From the NCBI GenBank assembly GCA_945889575.1, contig CAMDBY010000014.1:1-15696 (forward strand): DNA of 15,696 nucleotides, read 5' to 3'. The position numbers and the translations under genes were made by a program. The stretch comes from Bifidobacterium breve (GTDB lineage: Bacteria; Actinomycetota; Acidimicrobiia; Acidimicrobiales; Ilumatobacteraceae). Position 1 is the first letter of the stretch, and the number at the start of each line of letters is the position of its first letter. Positions 6,950 to 13,917 of this stretch are shown here, in pieces. A model generated the notes under the pieces. That model was not told where the DNA came from, made no database searches, and was given only the letters and a program-made list of their open reading frames with translations.

Positions 6950-8162
6950 CAATTGCTGAAAGCATGGCCTGAAACTTGGCTTGCGTCTCTGCCAATTCTG
7001 CGTACGGGTCACTGTCTGCAACAATTCCGCCTCCCGCAAAGAGGCGAGCTATGCGCTTATCAGCAGACATCTCGGCGCAACGGATAGTTACTGCGAAAAT
7101 TCCATCGCCCTGTGCATCCATATATCCCACCGCGCCCCCGTAGTAACCGCGATTGACTCCTTCTACTTTTTCAATAAAGGCAAGGGCCGCAGCAGACGGA
7201 TGGCCACCTAATGCCGGCGTTGGACACAGTGCTCGTACAAGTGAAAAGACGTGTGTAGGCGGGTCCGTTAACGCGCCTTCGATTGCAGTTCCGAGGTGTT
7301 GAACGTTTGCGACCGTAACTACCGATGGTTCAGATTCCCAATCAAGATACGAACAAAAGGGCAACAGCGTGTCGTGCACCATGTCGATGACGATTCTGTG
7401 TTCGATTTGGTTCTTGGTGCTCGCTACCAGTTCCTCTGCGAGACGTGTGTCGGTCACTTGGTCTCCCGTGCGTGGCGCCGTGCCTGCCAACGGATGACTA
7501 CTGACCGTTGATCCATGCACAGATACCAATAGTTCCGGAGATGCTCCGATGATGTTGTTCACGCAATAGCGGTAACTGGAACCAAAGGATGCTCGAAGCC
7601 GAAGCAAGATGGCGTGGACATCAATGGGGTCATCAGCATGAACTTCGATGTCGCGAGCAATGACAGCCTTCTGTATGACACCCGCTCGCACTGCATCTCG
7701 CGCCTGTACTACCGCATCGAGATAGTGGCCGACAGCGGTTTTAGGCGCGACCCGATATGAATTGCTATGCGGACGCGGTGGAGAGGCATTGATAGCCACA
7801 GCAACAGCTTGATCAAGTTTGTCATCTGTGAGGTCGTCTTCTGAGTCTCCAATCAGGGTGATTGTTGGGACTTGGTCTTGCGTCTTTCGAAACACGATGC
7901 GAGGCAAAATGAATTCCGCTGGTTGCGACGGGGAGAAGGGGACGAGAGAAAAGAGAATCGGGCCACTATAGGCAATGCAGGAATCTGACAATCGGCTCGG
8001 TCTGAGCGATTGTAAGAAAGTCATGGCTTCGCGCTCTGAGACGGTCTGAAGAGCATCACGTCCGGCAACACCGACACCGTCACGAACAAAAAGGTAACCG
8101 TCTCCGCGACACACTGTGTTCAAGTCAAATTGGTCTGTCAGTGTTGCCGTGCGAAATATCAT
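6939..8162 (-). CDS. menF: Isochorismate synthase (MenF)
   Basis: Chorismate-binding enzyme converting chorismate to isochorismate, the substrate of MenD. It has 407 residues: a divergent N-terminal part, then the catalytic domain from about 145. Family motifs are GVIQKAVIARD with the general-base Lys K165, GASPELL (206-212), HPLAGTAPR (223-231), STKNQIEHR (248-256; E254 likely a Mg2+ ligand), GYYGGAVGYMD (339-349) and DPYAELAETQAKF (385-397; E389). The stretch usually written HPTPAxGG reads CPTPALGG (313-320), with Cys for His. The ATG overlaps the menG stop as ATGA (8159-8162), so the two are translated as a coupled pair. EntC/DhbC or salicylate synthase would share this domain, but the menD and menG neighbours support menF. 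Confidence 0.92.
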   Translation of the reverse strand: MIFRTATLTDQFDLNTVCRGDGYLFVRDGVGVAGRDALQTVSEREAMTFLQSLRPSRLSDSCIAYSGPILFSLVPFSPSQPAEFILPRIVFRKTQDQVPTITLIGDSEDDLTDDKLDQAVAVAINASPPRPHSNSYRVAPKTAVGHYLDAVVQARDAVRAGVIQKAVIARDIEVHADDPIDVHAILLRLRASFGSSYRYCVNNIIGASPELLVSVHGSTVSSHPLAGTAPRTGDQVTDTRLAEELVASTKNQIEHRIVIDMVHDTLLPFCSYLDWESEPSVVTVANVQHLGTAIEGALTDPPTHVFSLVRALCPTPALGGHPSAAALAFIEKVEGVNRGYYGGAVGYMDAQGDGIFAVTIRCAEMSADKRIARLFAGGGIVADSDPYAELAETQAKFQAMLSAIVRP

Positions 8163-8887
8163 GAGTTGTTACGTGTGCCAACCATCAGTTGAGTGAGTCC
8201 GCCTGATAACTGATTATGCACTGCATCAGCAAAACCTGCTCGTTGGAGTTGGGCTACTAATACAGACCTGTCTGGAAGATACGCAATGCTGCGTGGCAAG
8301 TAACGATAGGCAGCCGCATCGCTAAGAAGGGCTCCGATTCGGGGCACGACTTTGCCGAAATAGATGTTGTTACCGAAGCGAATCAGCGGGTTATGTGGCA
8401 CGCCAACATCGAGAAGTGCAATGCGACCGCCTGGACGAATCACCCGGGCACATTCAGCAAAGAAGACTTCAAGATCAACTAAGTTTCGCAGTGCAAAACC
8501 GCAAATAATTCCGTCAATCGAGTGAGAAGGAATAGGCAAACGCAAAATGTCTGCCTGGGCTCGCGGTGCGTTGCTTCGGTCATTCGACAACATGCCAAAA
8601 GATAGATCAATGGCTATTGGTCGCAGGTGCGCACGTCGCAGGTCGATGCATAGGTCTCCGGTACCTGCAGCCAAGTCGAGCACAATGGAGTTCGCTGGTA
8701 GAGCAAGATCTCGTACTGCTCTGCGCCGCCACCGAGTGTCTAGGCGAAAGGTCATGATTCGATTGACAAGGTCATAACGCGGAGCGATGGCATCAAACAT
8801 TTTGCGTACCATCTGTGATTTATCTTCACCCTGAGGCAGAGATGAGGTATCCCATGAGGAAGGAGTCTGGGGTTCTGATGGGTTCAC
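8159..8887 (-). CDS. menG: Demethylmenaquinone methyltransferase (MenG/UbiE)
   Basis: SAM-dependent C-methyltransferase for the last step of menaquinone synthesis. It has 242 residues. The family N-terminus MFDAIAPRYDLVNRIMTF is at 30-47, SAM motif I VLDLAAGTGD at 69-78, CGFALRNL is the next conserved block and RVIRPGGRIALLD follows. LSDAAAYRYLPRSIAYLPD is the UbiE-type C-terminal region. Compared with the usual E. coli-type signatures, the S-x-G-x-H-x-x-W stretch reads TFRLDTRW and the E-x-S after RPGG is D-V-G. The start is GTG at 8887; TAGCCT lies 6 nt upstream, and a later ATG (codon 26) would cut into the conserved region. First gene of a menG-menF operon, divergent from the acyl-CoA dehydrogenase gene. 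Confidence 0.92.
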   Translation of the reverse strand: MNPSEPQTPSSWDTSSLPQGEDKSQMVRKMFDAIAPRYDLVNRIMTFRLDTRWRRRAVRDLALPANSIVLDLAAGTGDLCIDLRRAHLRPIAIDLSFGMLSNDRSNAPRAQADILRLPIPSHSIDGIICGFALRNLVDLEVFFAECARVIRPGGRIALLDVGVPHNPLIRFGNNIYFGKVVPRIGALLSDAAAYRYLPRSIAYLPDRSVLVAQLQRAGFADAVHNQLSGGLTQLMVGTRNNS

Positions 8888-8893
8888 GATGTA

Positions 8894-8899
8894 AGGCTA
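8894..8899 (-). promoter_or_regulatory. Probable -10 element of leaderless menG-menF promoter
   Basis: TAGCCT on the minus strand fits TANNNT and stands 6 nt before the GTG at 8887. No Shine-Dalgarno site is present. It supports the GTG start of menG. The intergenic region 8888-8993 otherwise holds the leader and Shine-Dalgarno site of the divergent acyl-CoA dehydrogenase gene. Confidence 0.5.
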
Positions 8900-8980
8900 T
8901 TGGTGGCAGGGGACGACACCCAAGTACGACTCGCCGACTTTGGTCACGGCACAGCAGAATGGACTATCACTGGATCTACT

Positions 8981-8986
8981 AGGAGG
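8981..8986 (+). promoter_or_regulatory. Strong Shine-Dalgarno site of the acyl-CoA dehydrogenase gene
   Basis: AGGAGG with 7 nt to the ATG at 8994 fixes that start over the upstream in-frame start at 8940. It marks this gene as leadered, unlike most genes around it. Confidence 0.85.
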
Positions 8987-8993
8987 ACCCCTC

Positions 8994-10232
8994 ATGATTG
9001 ATTTTACTCTGGCCCCCGAGCATGAAGAGATTCGCAACCGCGTGCGTGACTTTGTTGACAATGTCATTAAGCCAGCCATGGAGCCGTTCGGTCATCGCGA
9101 TGACCTGGCGCCTGAAAAGCACAGCGAGTATGTTCGCGAATTGATCATCCTTCGAAAGAAAGCAGTGGAAGCAGGACTCTGGCTTCCTCACATGCCAAAA
9201 GAATGGGGCGGCATGGGCCTTGGTCATGTTGCTTTAGCAATGGTGCAGGCAGAATCGGCAAAGACTCGCGTCGGACCGTGGGTATTCAACTGCTCGGCTC
9301 CTGACGAGGGAAATATGCACACTCTGCTTCATTGGGCTACCGATGAGCAGAAGGAAAAATATTTAAAGCCGCTTCTCAATGGCGTTTCCTCATCGTGTTT
9401 CGCGATGACTGAACCAGAAGTGGCCGGATCTGATCCGACTTTGATTCGTACAAATGGAATCAAAGATGGCGATGAATGGATTCTCAATGGTCACAAGTGG
9501 TTTATTTCTGGTGCGCGTCGTGCAAAATTTGCAATTCTCATCGCTCGTACCGAGATGGATGTTCCACCAGGGTCTCGAGGAGCAAATACTGCTTTCATCA
9601 TTGACCTTCCCTCAAAGGGATGGAACGATGTTCGCGAAATCGAGACCATGCATGGCGCAACCGGTCACTCAGAGATCGTTATCGATGATCTTCGAGTACA
9701 TGACTCTCAGATTCTTGGTGGCAGAGGAAATGGTCACCGCCTTGGACAATACCGACTCGGGCCTGCTCGCTTGGCTCATTGCATGCGTTGGGTAGCACAA
9801 GCCGAAACAGCACTTGACATGATGGTTGCGCGTTCGCTTGAGCGGTATTCACACGGCTCGCTCCTTGCAGAAAAGCAAGGAATTCAGTGGCTGATCGCAG
9901 ACTCTGCAATGGAGATCTATCAGTGCAAGTTGATGATTCTTCATGCTGCGTCAAAGATTGATGCAGGCGAGGACTTCCGTCAGGAAGTATCAATGTCGAA
10001 GCATTTTGTCGCGAATAGCTTGAACCGAATTATCGACAGAGCTATTCAGGTTCACGGAGCGCTCGGTTATTCAACTGACACTCCGTTGGCAGGCATGATG
10101 CAGAATGCACGTTGGGCGCGATTTGCTGACGGTGCAGATGAAATTCATCAAATGCGTATCGCTGAAATCACTATTAAGTCATTCACAGATACGGGAAGCA
10201 CTCGCGGTGCGACCGGCAACTTGCCGCTCTAG
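8994..10232 (+). CDS. Acyl-CoA dehydrogenase (ACAD10/11-like)
   Basis: FAD flavoenzyme introducing the alpha,beta double bond in acyl-CoA. It has 412 residues. An N-terminal helical domain is followed by the middle beta-domain with CFAMTEPEVAGSDP (136-148) and LNGHKWFISGA (164-174), then a C-terminal helical domain with GQYRLGPARLAHCMRW (251-266), QVHGALGYSTDTPLA (352-366) and ADGADEIHQMRIAE (378-391). The RLGP...HCMR and ADEIH patterns point to the ACAD10/11-like branch, which handles long or unusual acyl-CoAs. A perfect Shine-Dalgarno site sets the start. It is divergent from menG and ends tail to tail with fadD, sharing the palindromic stop CTAG (10229-10232). Substrate is not evident from sequence. 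Confidence 0.93.
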   Translation: MIDFTLAPEHEEIRNRVRDFVDNVIKPAMEPFGHRDDLAPEKHSEYVRELIILRKKAVEAGLWLPHMPKEWGGMGLGHVALAMVQAESAKTRVGPWVFNCSAPDEGNMHTLLHWATDEQKEKYLKPLLNGVSSSCFAMTEPEVAGSDPTLIRTNGIKDGDEWILNGHKWFISGARRAKFAILIARTEMDVPPGSRGANTAFIIDLPSKGWNDVREIETMHGATGHSEIVIDDLRVHDSQILGGRGNGHRLGQYRLGPARLAHCMRWVAQAETALDMMVARSLERYSHGSLLAEKQGIQWLIADSAMEIYQCKLMILHAASKIDAGEDFRQEVSMSKHFVANSLNRIIDRAIQVHGALGYSTDTPLAGMMQNARWARFADGADEIHQMRIAEITIKSFTDTGSTRGATGNLPL

Positions 10233-11869
10233 TTTGCGGCATCAATAGCGATCTGTTTTGCCCATCGGTAGTCGGCCTTGCCGGCTGGTGATCTGACGAC
10301 TGTTTCTACAAACACAAACTGTTTCGGCAGCTTGAACCGAGCGATGTACTTCTGAGCCACCTCGAGAAGTGAAGCCTCGGTGGTGCTTGCACCGGCTTTG
10401 AGGCGCACAACTGCAACGACTTCATTTCCCCATCTCTCGCTCGGTCGTCCTGTGACGACACAGTCATACACATCGGGGTGTGCTTTGACTGCAGCTTCTA
10501 CTTCTTCTGCGAAAATCTTTTCCCCACCGGAGTTGATGGTGACAGAGTCGCGTCCGTGTACTTCAATCATCATGTCAGCCGTTAAGCGTGCTCTGTCGCC
10601 AGGCACCACATACCGAACCCCATCGACGATGGGGTATGTCTTCTTTGTTTTTACTTCGTCGTTGAGATAGCCAAGGGCAAGTCGGCCGCTCTTTGCAAGC
10701 CAACCAAGACCTTCGTGTCCTGCCTGCAACTCACTGGTGAGGTCTTCGGACAAAATGTGATTCTGCGGCGCCATGGGAAAACTGCCAGTTGTTGAACTAT
10801 CTCCGCTTGCAACTTGAGACAATTGCCCGCCAGCTTCAGACGATCCGAGTCCATCGACCAACATCACCGAAGGCAAATACTGATGGAATTCAACCTTGAG
10901 GTGAGCAGACAATGGCGCCCCGCCGGACAAAATGGAAAGAAGCGATGACAAGTCGCGTGTCGAAGTAGCTAGGCCGTCAAGTAGCGGTCGAGCAAAGGCA
11001 TCTCCGACAATCAGCAGGAAGTTGGCCTTCTCTTTTTCGATGAGCCCCCAGATGTCGTCAGCGTCGAGTCGATCTGGCTGCGATTGAACGATGATGGTGC
11101 CACCAGCAAGCCATGTCCGCATCGCAATCCAATGACCTGCTCCGTGCATGAACGGTGGGCTAGGGAGTGCACGAAAGTTTCCCGCTGCTTCTGTAACGAA
11201 CTCCTCGACGGTGCGCGAGGTCTTTGAGCCACCAAAGCATTCAACGACAGCATCGGCATTACGCCATAAGACGCCTTTCGGCATACCCGTTGTGCCTCCT
11301 GTGTACAGGATGTAGAGATCATCGCCGTGGTATCCACCTGAGGGTTTGTCAGTAGACGAGCGACTGAGGGCCTCTTCGTACCAAACTGCTCCTTCCATCA
11401 ATGGATTATCTGATGCGTCGGGTACCTGCAATATGACGCGCAGGTTCGGCAGTTCAGCGCGGATTTCCGCGAGTAATGGTGCAAAGCGGGAATGAATGAC
11501 ACAGGCCGCAGCGTTTGAGTCTTGTAGCAAGTACTGCAACTCTTCAGCCACATAGCGGTAGTTGACATTGAATGGTGCAACGCGAGCCTTAAAGGCGCCG
11601 AGCATTGTCTCGAGGTATTCGTTTCCATTGTGCAAATAAATTGCGACATGATCTTGTCCGGTTTCCCAGCCGTTCAATTTTTCTCGCACAGTCTTGCAAC
11701 CGAGGCCTTGTGAGCCAAAGTAGTTGGCTAATTGACGTGTGCGTGTCGTTACGTCTGACCATGTGAGGCGCTTGTCGCGAAAGATGATGCATTCATCATC
11801 TGGCCGGGTGGCGGCGATTGCTTCATGAATTTCTGCGATGCCGATGATGGCTGGTGGGAATTGCGACAT
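10229..11869 (-). CDS. Acyl-CoA synthetase, FadD19-like
   Basis: Adenylate-forming acyl-CoA ligase of 546 residues. The P-loop region LYILYTGGTTGMPKG is at 185-199, followed by VLWR as in the FadD19 group. Motif A5 is DGLGSSEAGG (339-348), where many ligases have YGxTE. D425 (PGDRARL) binds ribose, INSGGEKIFAEEVE is at 445-458 and catalytic K531 sits in SPAGKADYRW. FadD19-type enzymes of mycobacteria activate steroid side-chain or other branched acids; that substrate here is only an inference. The ATG at 11869 has TATCGT 6 nt upstream and no near Shine-Dalgarno site. It is divergent from the LLM oxidoreductase gene by 35 bp and convergent with the acyl-CoA dehydrogenase gene, a plausible next step for its product. 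Confidence 0.9.
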   Translation of the reverse strand: MSQFPPAIIGIAEIHEAIAATRPDDECIIFRDKRLTWSDVTTRTRQLANYFGSQGLGCKTVREKLNGWETGQDHVAIYLHNGNEYLETMLGAFKARVAPFNVNYRYVAEELQYLLQDSNAAACVIHSRFAPLLAEIRAELPNLRVILQVPDASDNPLMEGAVWYEEALSRSSTDKPSGGYHGDDLYILYTGGTTGMPKGVLWRNADAVVECFGGSKTSRTVEEFVTEAAGNFRALPSPPFMHGAGHWIAMRTWLAGGTIIVQSQPDRLDADDIWGLIEKEKANFLLIVGDAFARPLLDGLATSTRDLSSLLSILSGGAPLSAHLKVEFHQYLPSVMLVDGLGSSEAGGQLSQVASGDSSTTGSFPMAPQNHILSEDLTSELQAGHEGLGWLAKSGRLALGYLNDEVKTKKTYPIVDGVRYVVPGDRARLTADMMIEVHGRDSVTINSGGEKIFAEEVEAAVKAHPDVYDCVVTGRPSERWGNEVVAVVRLKAGASTTEASLLEVAQKYIARFKLPKQFVFVETVVRSPAGKADYRWAKQIAIDAAN

Positions 11870-11875
11870 TGTTGA

Positions 11876-11881
11876 ACGATA
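11876..11881 (-). promoter_or_regulatory. Probable -10 element of leaderless fadD promoter, overlapping a divergent -10
   Basis: TATCGT on the minus strand lies 6 nt before the fadD ATG (11869). On the plus strand TAACCT (11880-11885) also fits TANNNT and would start a short leader for the LLM gene. The two elements share bases 11880-11881. Confidence 0.45.
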
Positions 11882-11893
11882 ACCTCATGACAC

Positions 11894-11900
11894 AAGGAGG
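11894..11900 (+). promoter_or_regulatory. Shine-Dalgarno site of the LLM oxidoreductase gene
   Basis: AAGGAGG ends 4 nt before the ATG at 11905 and selects it over the in-frame ATG at 11887 and the ATG at 11854, which lie upstream of or too close to the site. Confidence 0.75.
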
Positions 11901-11904
11901 GACT

Positions 11905-12879
11905 ATGTCGAACGAATCCCACTCACCAATATTTGGAGTCTTCATTCCGCAGGGATGGAAAATGGAACTTGCTGGCATCTCAGGTGCTGCCGAGCAATGG
12001 AAGACCGCTGTCGACGTTGCTGTACTTGCTGAGAATCTTGGTTACGACTCAATTTGGGTGTACGACCATTTCCATAACGTGCCGAAACCAGCGCAAGAAG
12101 CCGTGTTTGAATGTTGGACAACTATCGCAGCCATTAGTCAACTGACATCGCGAATTCGTCTCGGACAGATGGTGGGATGCAACAGCTATCGCAATCCTGG
12201 GTTACTGGCGAAAATCACTTCGACAGTTGATGTGATCTCTGGTGGACGTCTTGATTGGGGAATTGGTGCAGGCTGGTACGAAAGCGAATACAAGGGCTAT
12301 GGCTATGAGTTTGCAAAACCATCAGACCGTATTGGGATGTTGCGTGAGACCGTTGAAATCGTAAAGTTAATGTGGACTCAAGAAGAAACCACATACGACG
12401 GCAAGTACTACAAAATGCAACGAGCAAACTGTGATCCGAAGCCCTTGCAAAAGCCGAATCCGCCAGTGTGGATTGGCGGCGGTGGTGAGCAACTCACCTT
12501 GCGAGTGGTTGCTGAACATGCCGATGTTGCAAACTTCGGAAGCTCAGTTGATGAGTTCATAAAGAAGCGAGCCATTTTGCAAAAGCATTGCACCGTTGTT
12601 GGTCGCGATGAAGATTCGATCCGTAAAACAATCTCGAGTGAAGTGTTTATTCGCGAGACTGAAGAAGAGATAATACAAGCAGGAAGTTTGAATGTGTGGG
12701 GCAAAGATGCAGCCGAATGGCGCAATGAAGCTCTTGTAGGAACCCCTGACCAGGTCAGTGAAAAGATTCAGCGTTATCTCGATGCAGGTTGCACAGGGTT
12801 TATCCCATGGTGCTCTGACTATCCGTCGACAGAGACGCTTGAGCTCTTTGCTAAGAAGGTCATACCCAACTTTCGTTGA
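11905..12879 (+). CDS. LLM class flavin/F420-dependent oxidoreductase
   Basis: Luciferase-like monooxygenase-fold (TIM-barrel) enzyme of 324 residues. It has GVFIPQGW near the N-terminus (11-18), LGYDSIWVYDHF (45-56), the conserved barrel stretch ISGGRLDWGIGAGWYESEY (111-129) and PPVWIGGGGEQLTLRVVAEH (186-205). The latter pattern resembles the actinobacterial subfamily annotated as probable F420-dependent oxidoreductase. It would pass hydride between F420H2 or FMNH2 and an unknown substrate. The F420 preference is inferred from subfamily and lineage, not from a residue I can point to. It stands between fadD(-) and MaoC(-) with only 12 bp to the MaoC stop, suggesting but not proving a link to acyl-CoA chemistry. 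Confidence 0.88.
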   Translation: MSNESHSPIFGVFIPQGWKMELAGISGAAEQWKTAVDVAVLAENLGYDSIWVYDHFHNVPKPAQEAVFECWTTIAAISQLTSRIRLGQMVGCNSYRNPGLLAKITSTVDVISGGRLDWGIGAGWYESEYKGYGYEFAKPSDRIGMLRETVEIVKLMWTQEETTYDGKYYKMQRANCDPKPLQKPNPPVWIGGGGEQLTLRVVAEHADVANFGSSVDEFIKKRAILQKHCTVVGRDEDSIRKTISSEVFIRETEEEIIQAGSLNVWGKDAAEWRNEALVGTPDQVSEKIQRYLDAGCTGFIPWCSDYPSTETLELFAKKVIPNFR

Positions 12880-12891
12880 GATGATCTCTCA

Positions 12892-13350
12892 TTAGAAGAA
12901 GTATTGAAAGATAACTTCTGCGATGCATGAGGGCTTTGCAGCGCCTTTGCATTCAAATGTGGTCTCGAGAGTGACGCGTGCGCCACCTGGCGTGTCATCC
13001 ACTGCGAGCACCTTGATGCCGGCGCGCAATTCGGCGCCAACCGGAACAGGCGATACGAAGCGAACTTTGTTAGCGCCGTAGTTGACTCCCATGGAAATTC
13101 CGCCAACAGAGAAAATCTGAGGGAGAAATACTGGACCAAGCGAGAGTGTGAGGTATCCATGGGCAATGGGGCCTCCGAAAGGGCCAGCCTTTGCCTTTTC
13201 AACATCAATATGAATCCACTGGAAATCGCCAGTTGCTTCTGCAAATTGGTTGACTCGCTCTTGCGAGATGGTCATGTATTCGGAGTAGCCGAGATGTTCG
13301 CCGATAAGTCCCTTGAGGGCGTCGATGGATTCAATATGTCGTGTTGCCAT
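12892..13350 (-). CDS. MaoC family dehydratase / (R)-specific enoyl-CoA hydratase-like
   Basis: Single hotdog-fold MaoC protein of 152 residues. The hydratase motif FAEATGDFQWIHID runs from 36 to 49, with catalytic pair D42 and H47, followed by GPFGGPIAHGYLTLSL (56-71). These proteins hydrate trans-2-enoyl-CoA to the (R)-3-hydroxyacyl-CoA. The single-domain size and IHxD pattern fit the NodN/MaoC-like hydratases common in actinobacteria. The ATG at 13350 is preferred to the GTG at 13368. It lies 33 bp downstream of the small membrane protein gene on the same strand and is convergent with the LLM gene. With the acyl-CoA dehydrogenase and ligases it could form a beta-oxidation-like route. Confidence 0.9.
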   Translation of the reverse strand: MATRHIESIDALKGLIGEHLGYSEYMTISQERVNQFAEATGDFQWIHIDVEKAKAGPFGGPIAHGYLTLSLGPVFLPQIFSVGGISMGVNYGANKVRFVSPVPVGAELRAGIKVLAVDDTPGGARVTLETTFECKGAAKPSCIAEVIFQYFF

Positions 13351-13357
13351 TGTCAAA

Positions 13358-13368
13358 GTGTGGCACAC
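13358..13368. repeat. Inverted repeat GTGTG-G-CACAC upstream of the MaoC gene
   Basis: Two 5-bp arms with a 1-nt centre, 7 bp before the MaoC ATG. A similar but inside-out element, CACAC-A-GTGTG, lies at 13838-13848. A regulator site is possible; arms this short can also arise by chance. Confidence 0.3.
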
Positions 13369-13383
13369 ATGAGCGCATCGGAC

Positions 13384-13842
13384 TTAACGCAGCCACGTAC
13401 GGGAGTATGAACGACTCATCGGGTGTAGCAAGAGCACAACGAGGGCAGCTTCGAACATGAAACCGATGAGATCACCGCCCGTGATGCGATCAACAAGAGA
13501 TATGGAGTAGCCGAGATTCTGCTGGTGGATTGAAATGATGAGTCGGGCTAAAAGAGGGCTAAACGACGCAGCAATGCCGAGGTACCAGCCAAGCAATTTG
13601 CCGTTAGCCATGAGAAAGCCACTACCGAAGAAGCAGAGACACGACACAAGTCCAAGTAGTCCGGTCACGGGGCTGATGACGCGCAAGAATCCAAACTCAT
13701 TTGATTTGTCGAGAAAGCCCAGCGTGGCAAAGACTCCGTCGAGGTACAGCAGCCATGTAGCAATCCCGAGAGTCTGGGGATGCATTCTGTCAAACCACTT
13801 GCGTTTATCTATGTCTGAAAAAGCATTATTAAACACGCACAC
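13384..13842 (-). CDS. Small four-helix membrane protein of unknown function
   Basis: I do not recognise a named family. With the GTG at 13842 the protein has 152 residues; starting at the ATG at 13785 it has 133, beginning MHPQTLGIATW. Neither start has a Shine-Dalgarno site or the leaderless TANNNT signature. An AT-rich stretch near 13825-13831 (minus strand TAATAAT) could be a -10 for the shorter form. On the long-form numbering, hydrophobic segments lie at about 24-44, 55-79, 81-105 and 124-141. The C-terminus is basic (SRSYSRTWLR). No catalytic motif is visible. It lies 33 bp upstream of the MaoC gene on the same strand, so the two may be co-transcribed, and is divergent from the last fadD gene. 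That it is a real gene is supported by the continuous hydrophobic pattern and fit between neighbours. Confidence 0.7.
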   Translation of the reverse strand: MCVFNNAFSDIDKRKWFDRMHPQTLGIATWLLYLDGVFATLGFLDKSNEFGFLRVISPVTGLLGLVSCLCFFGSGFLMANGKLLGWYLGIAASFSPLLARLIISIHQQNLGYSISLVDRITGGDLIGFMFEAALVVLLLHPMSRSYSRTWLR

Positions 13843-13848
13843 AGTGTG
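13838..13848. repeat. Inverted repeat CACAC-A-GTGTG in the divergent spacer before fadD
   Basis: Two 5-bp arms around one base, overlapping the possible GTG start (13842) of the membrane protein gene, in the region between two divergent genes. It may be an operator. It is related in sequence, with arms swapped, to the element at 13358-13368. Confidence 0.3.
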
Positions 13849-13903
13849 TCATGCGAGGAACCGAAACTAGGTAATGCCTGTCAAGGGAGGGTGTAAAAAT
13901 CTG

Positions 13904-13911
13904 CTACTAAT
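13904..13911 (+). promoter_or_regulatory. Likely -10 region of fadD (13918)
   Basis: CTACTAAT, just before the ATG at 13918, is the most AT-rich, -10-like stretch in the spacer and would give a leaderless or very short-leader transcript. It does not fit TANNNT exactly at the 6-nt position. A purine-rich GGGAGG at 13885-13890 is too far (27 nt) to act as a ribosome-binding site for this ATG. Confidence 0.3.
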
Positions 13912-13917
13912 ACATAC

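Noticed and set aside
8940..8993. Upstream in-frame start of the acyl-CoA dehydrogenase
   Set aside because: AGGAGG at 8981-8986 has ideal spacing to the ATG at 8994, and the family N-terminus begins there.
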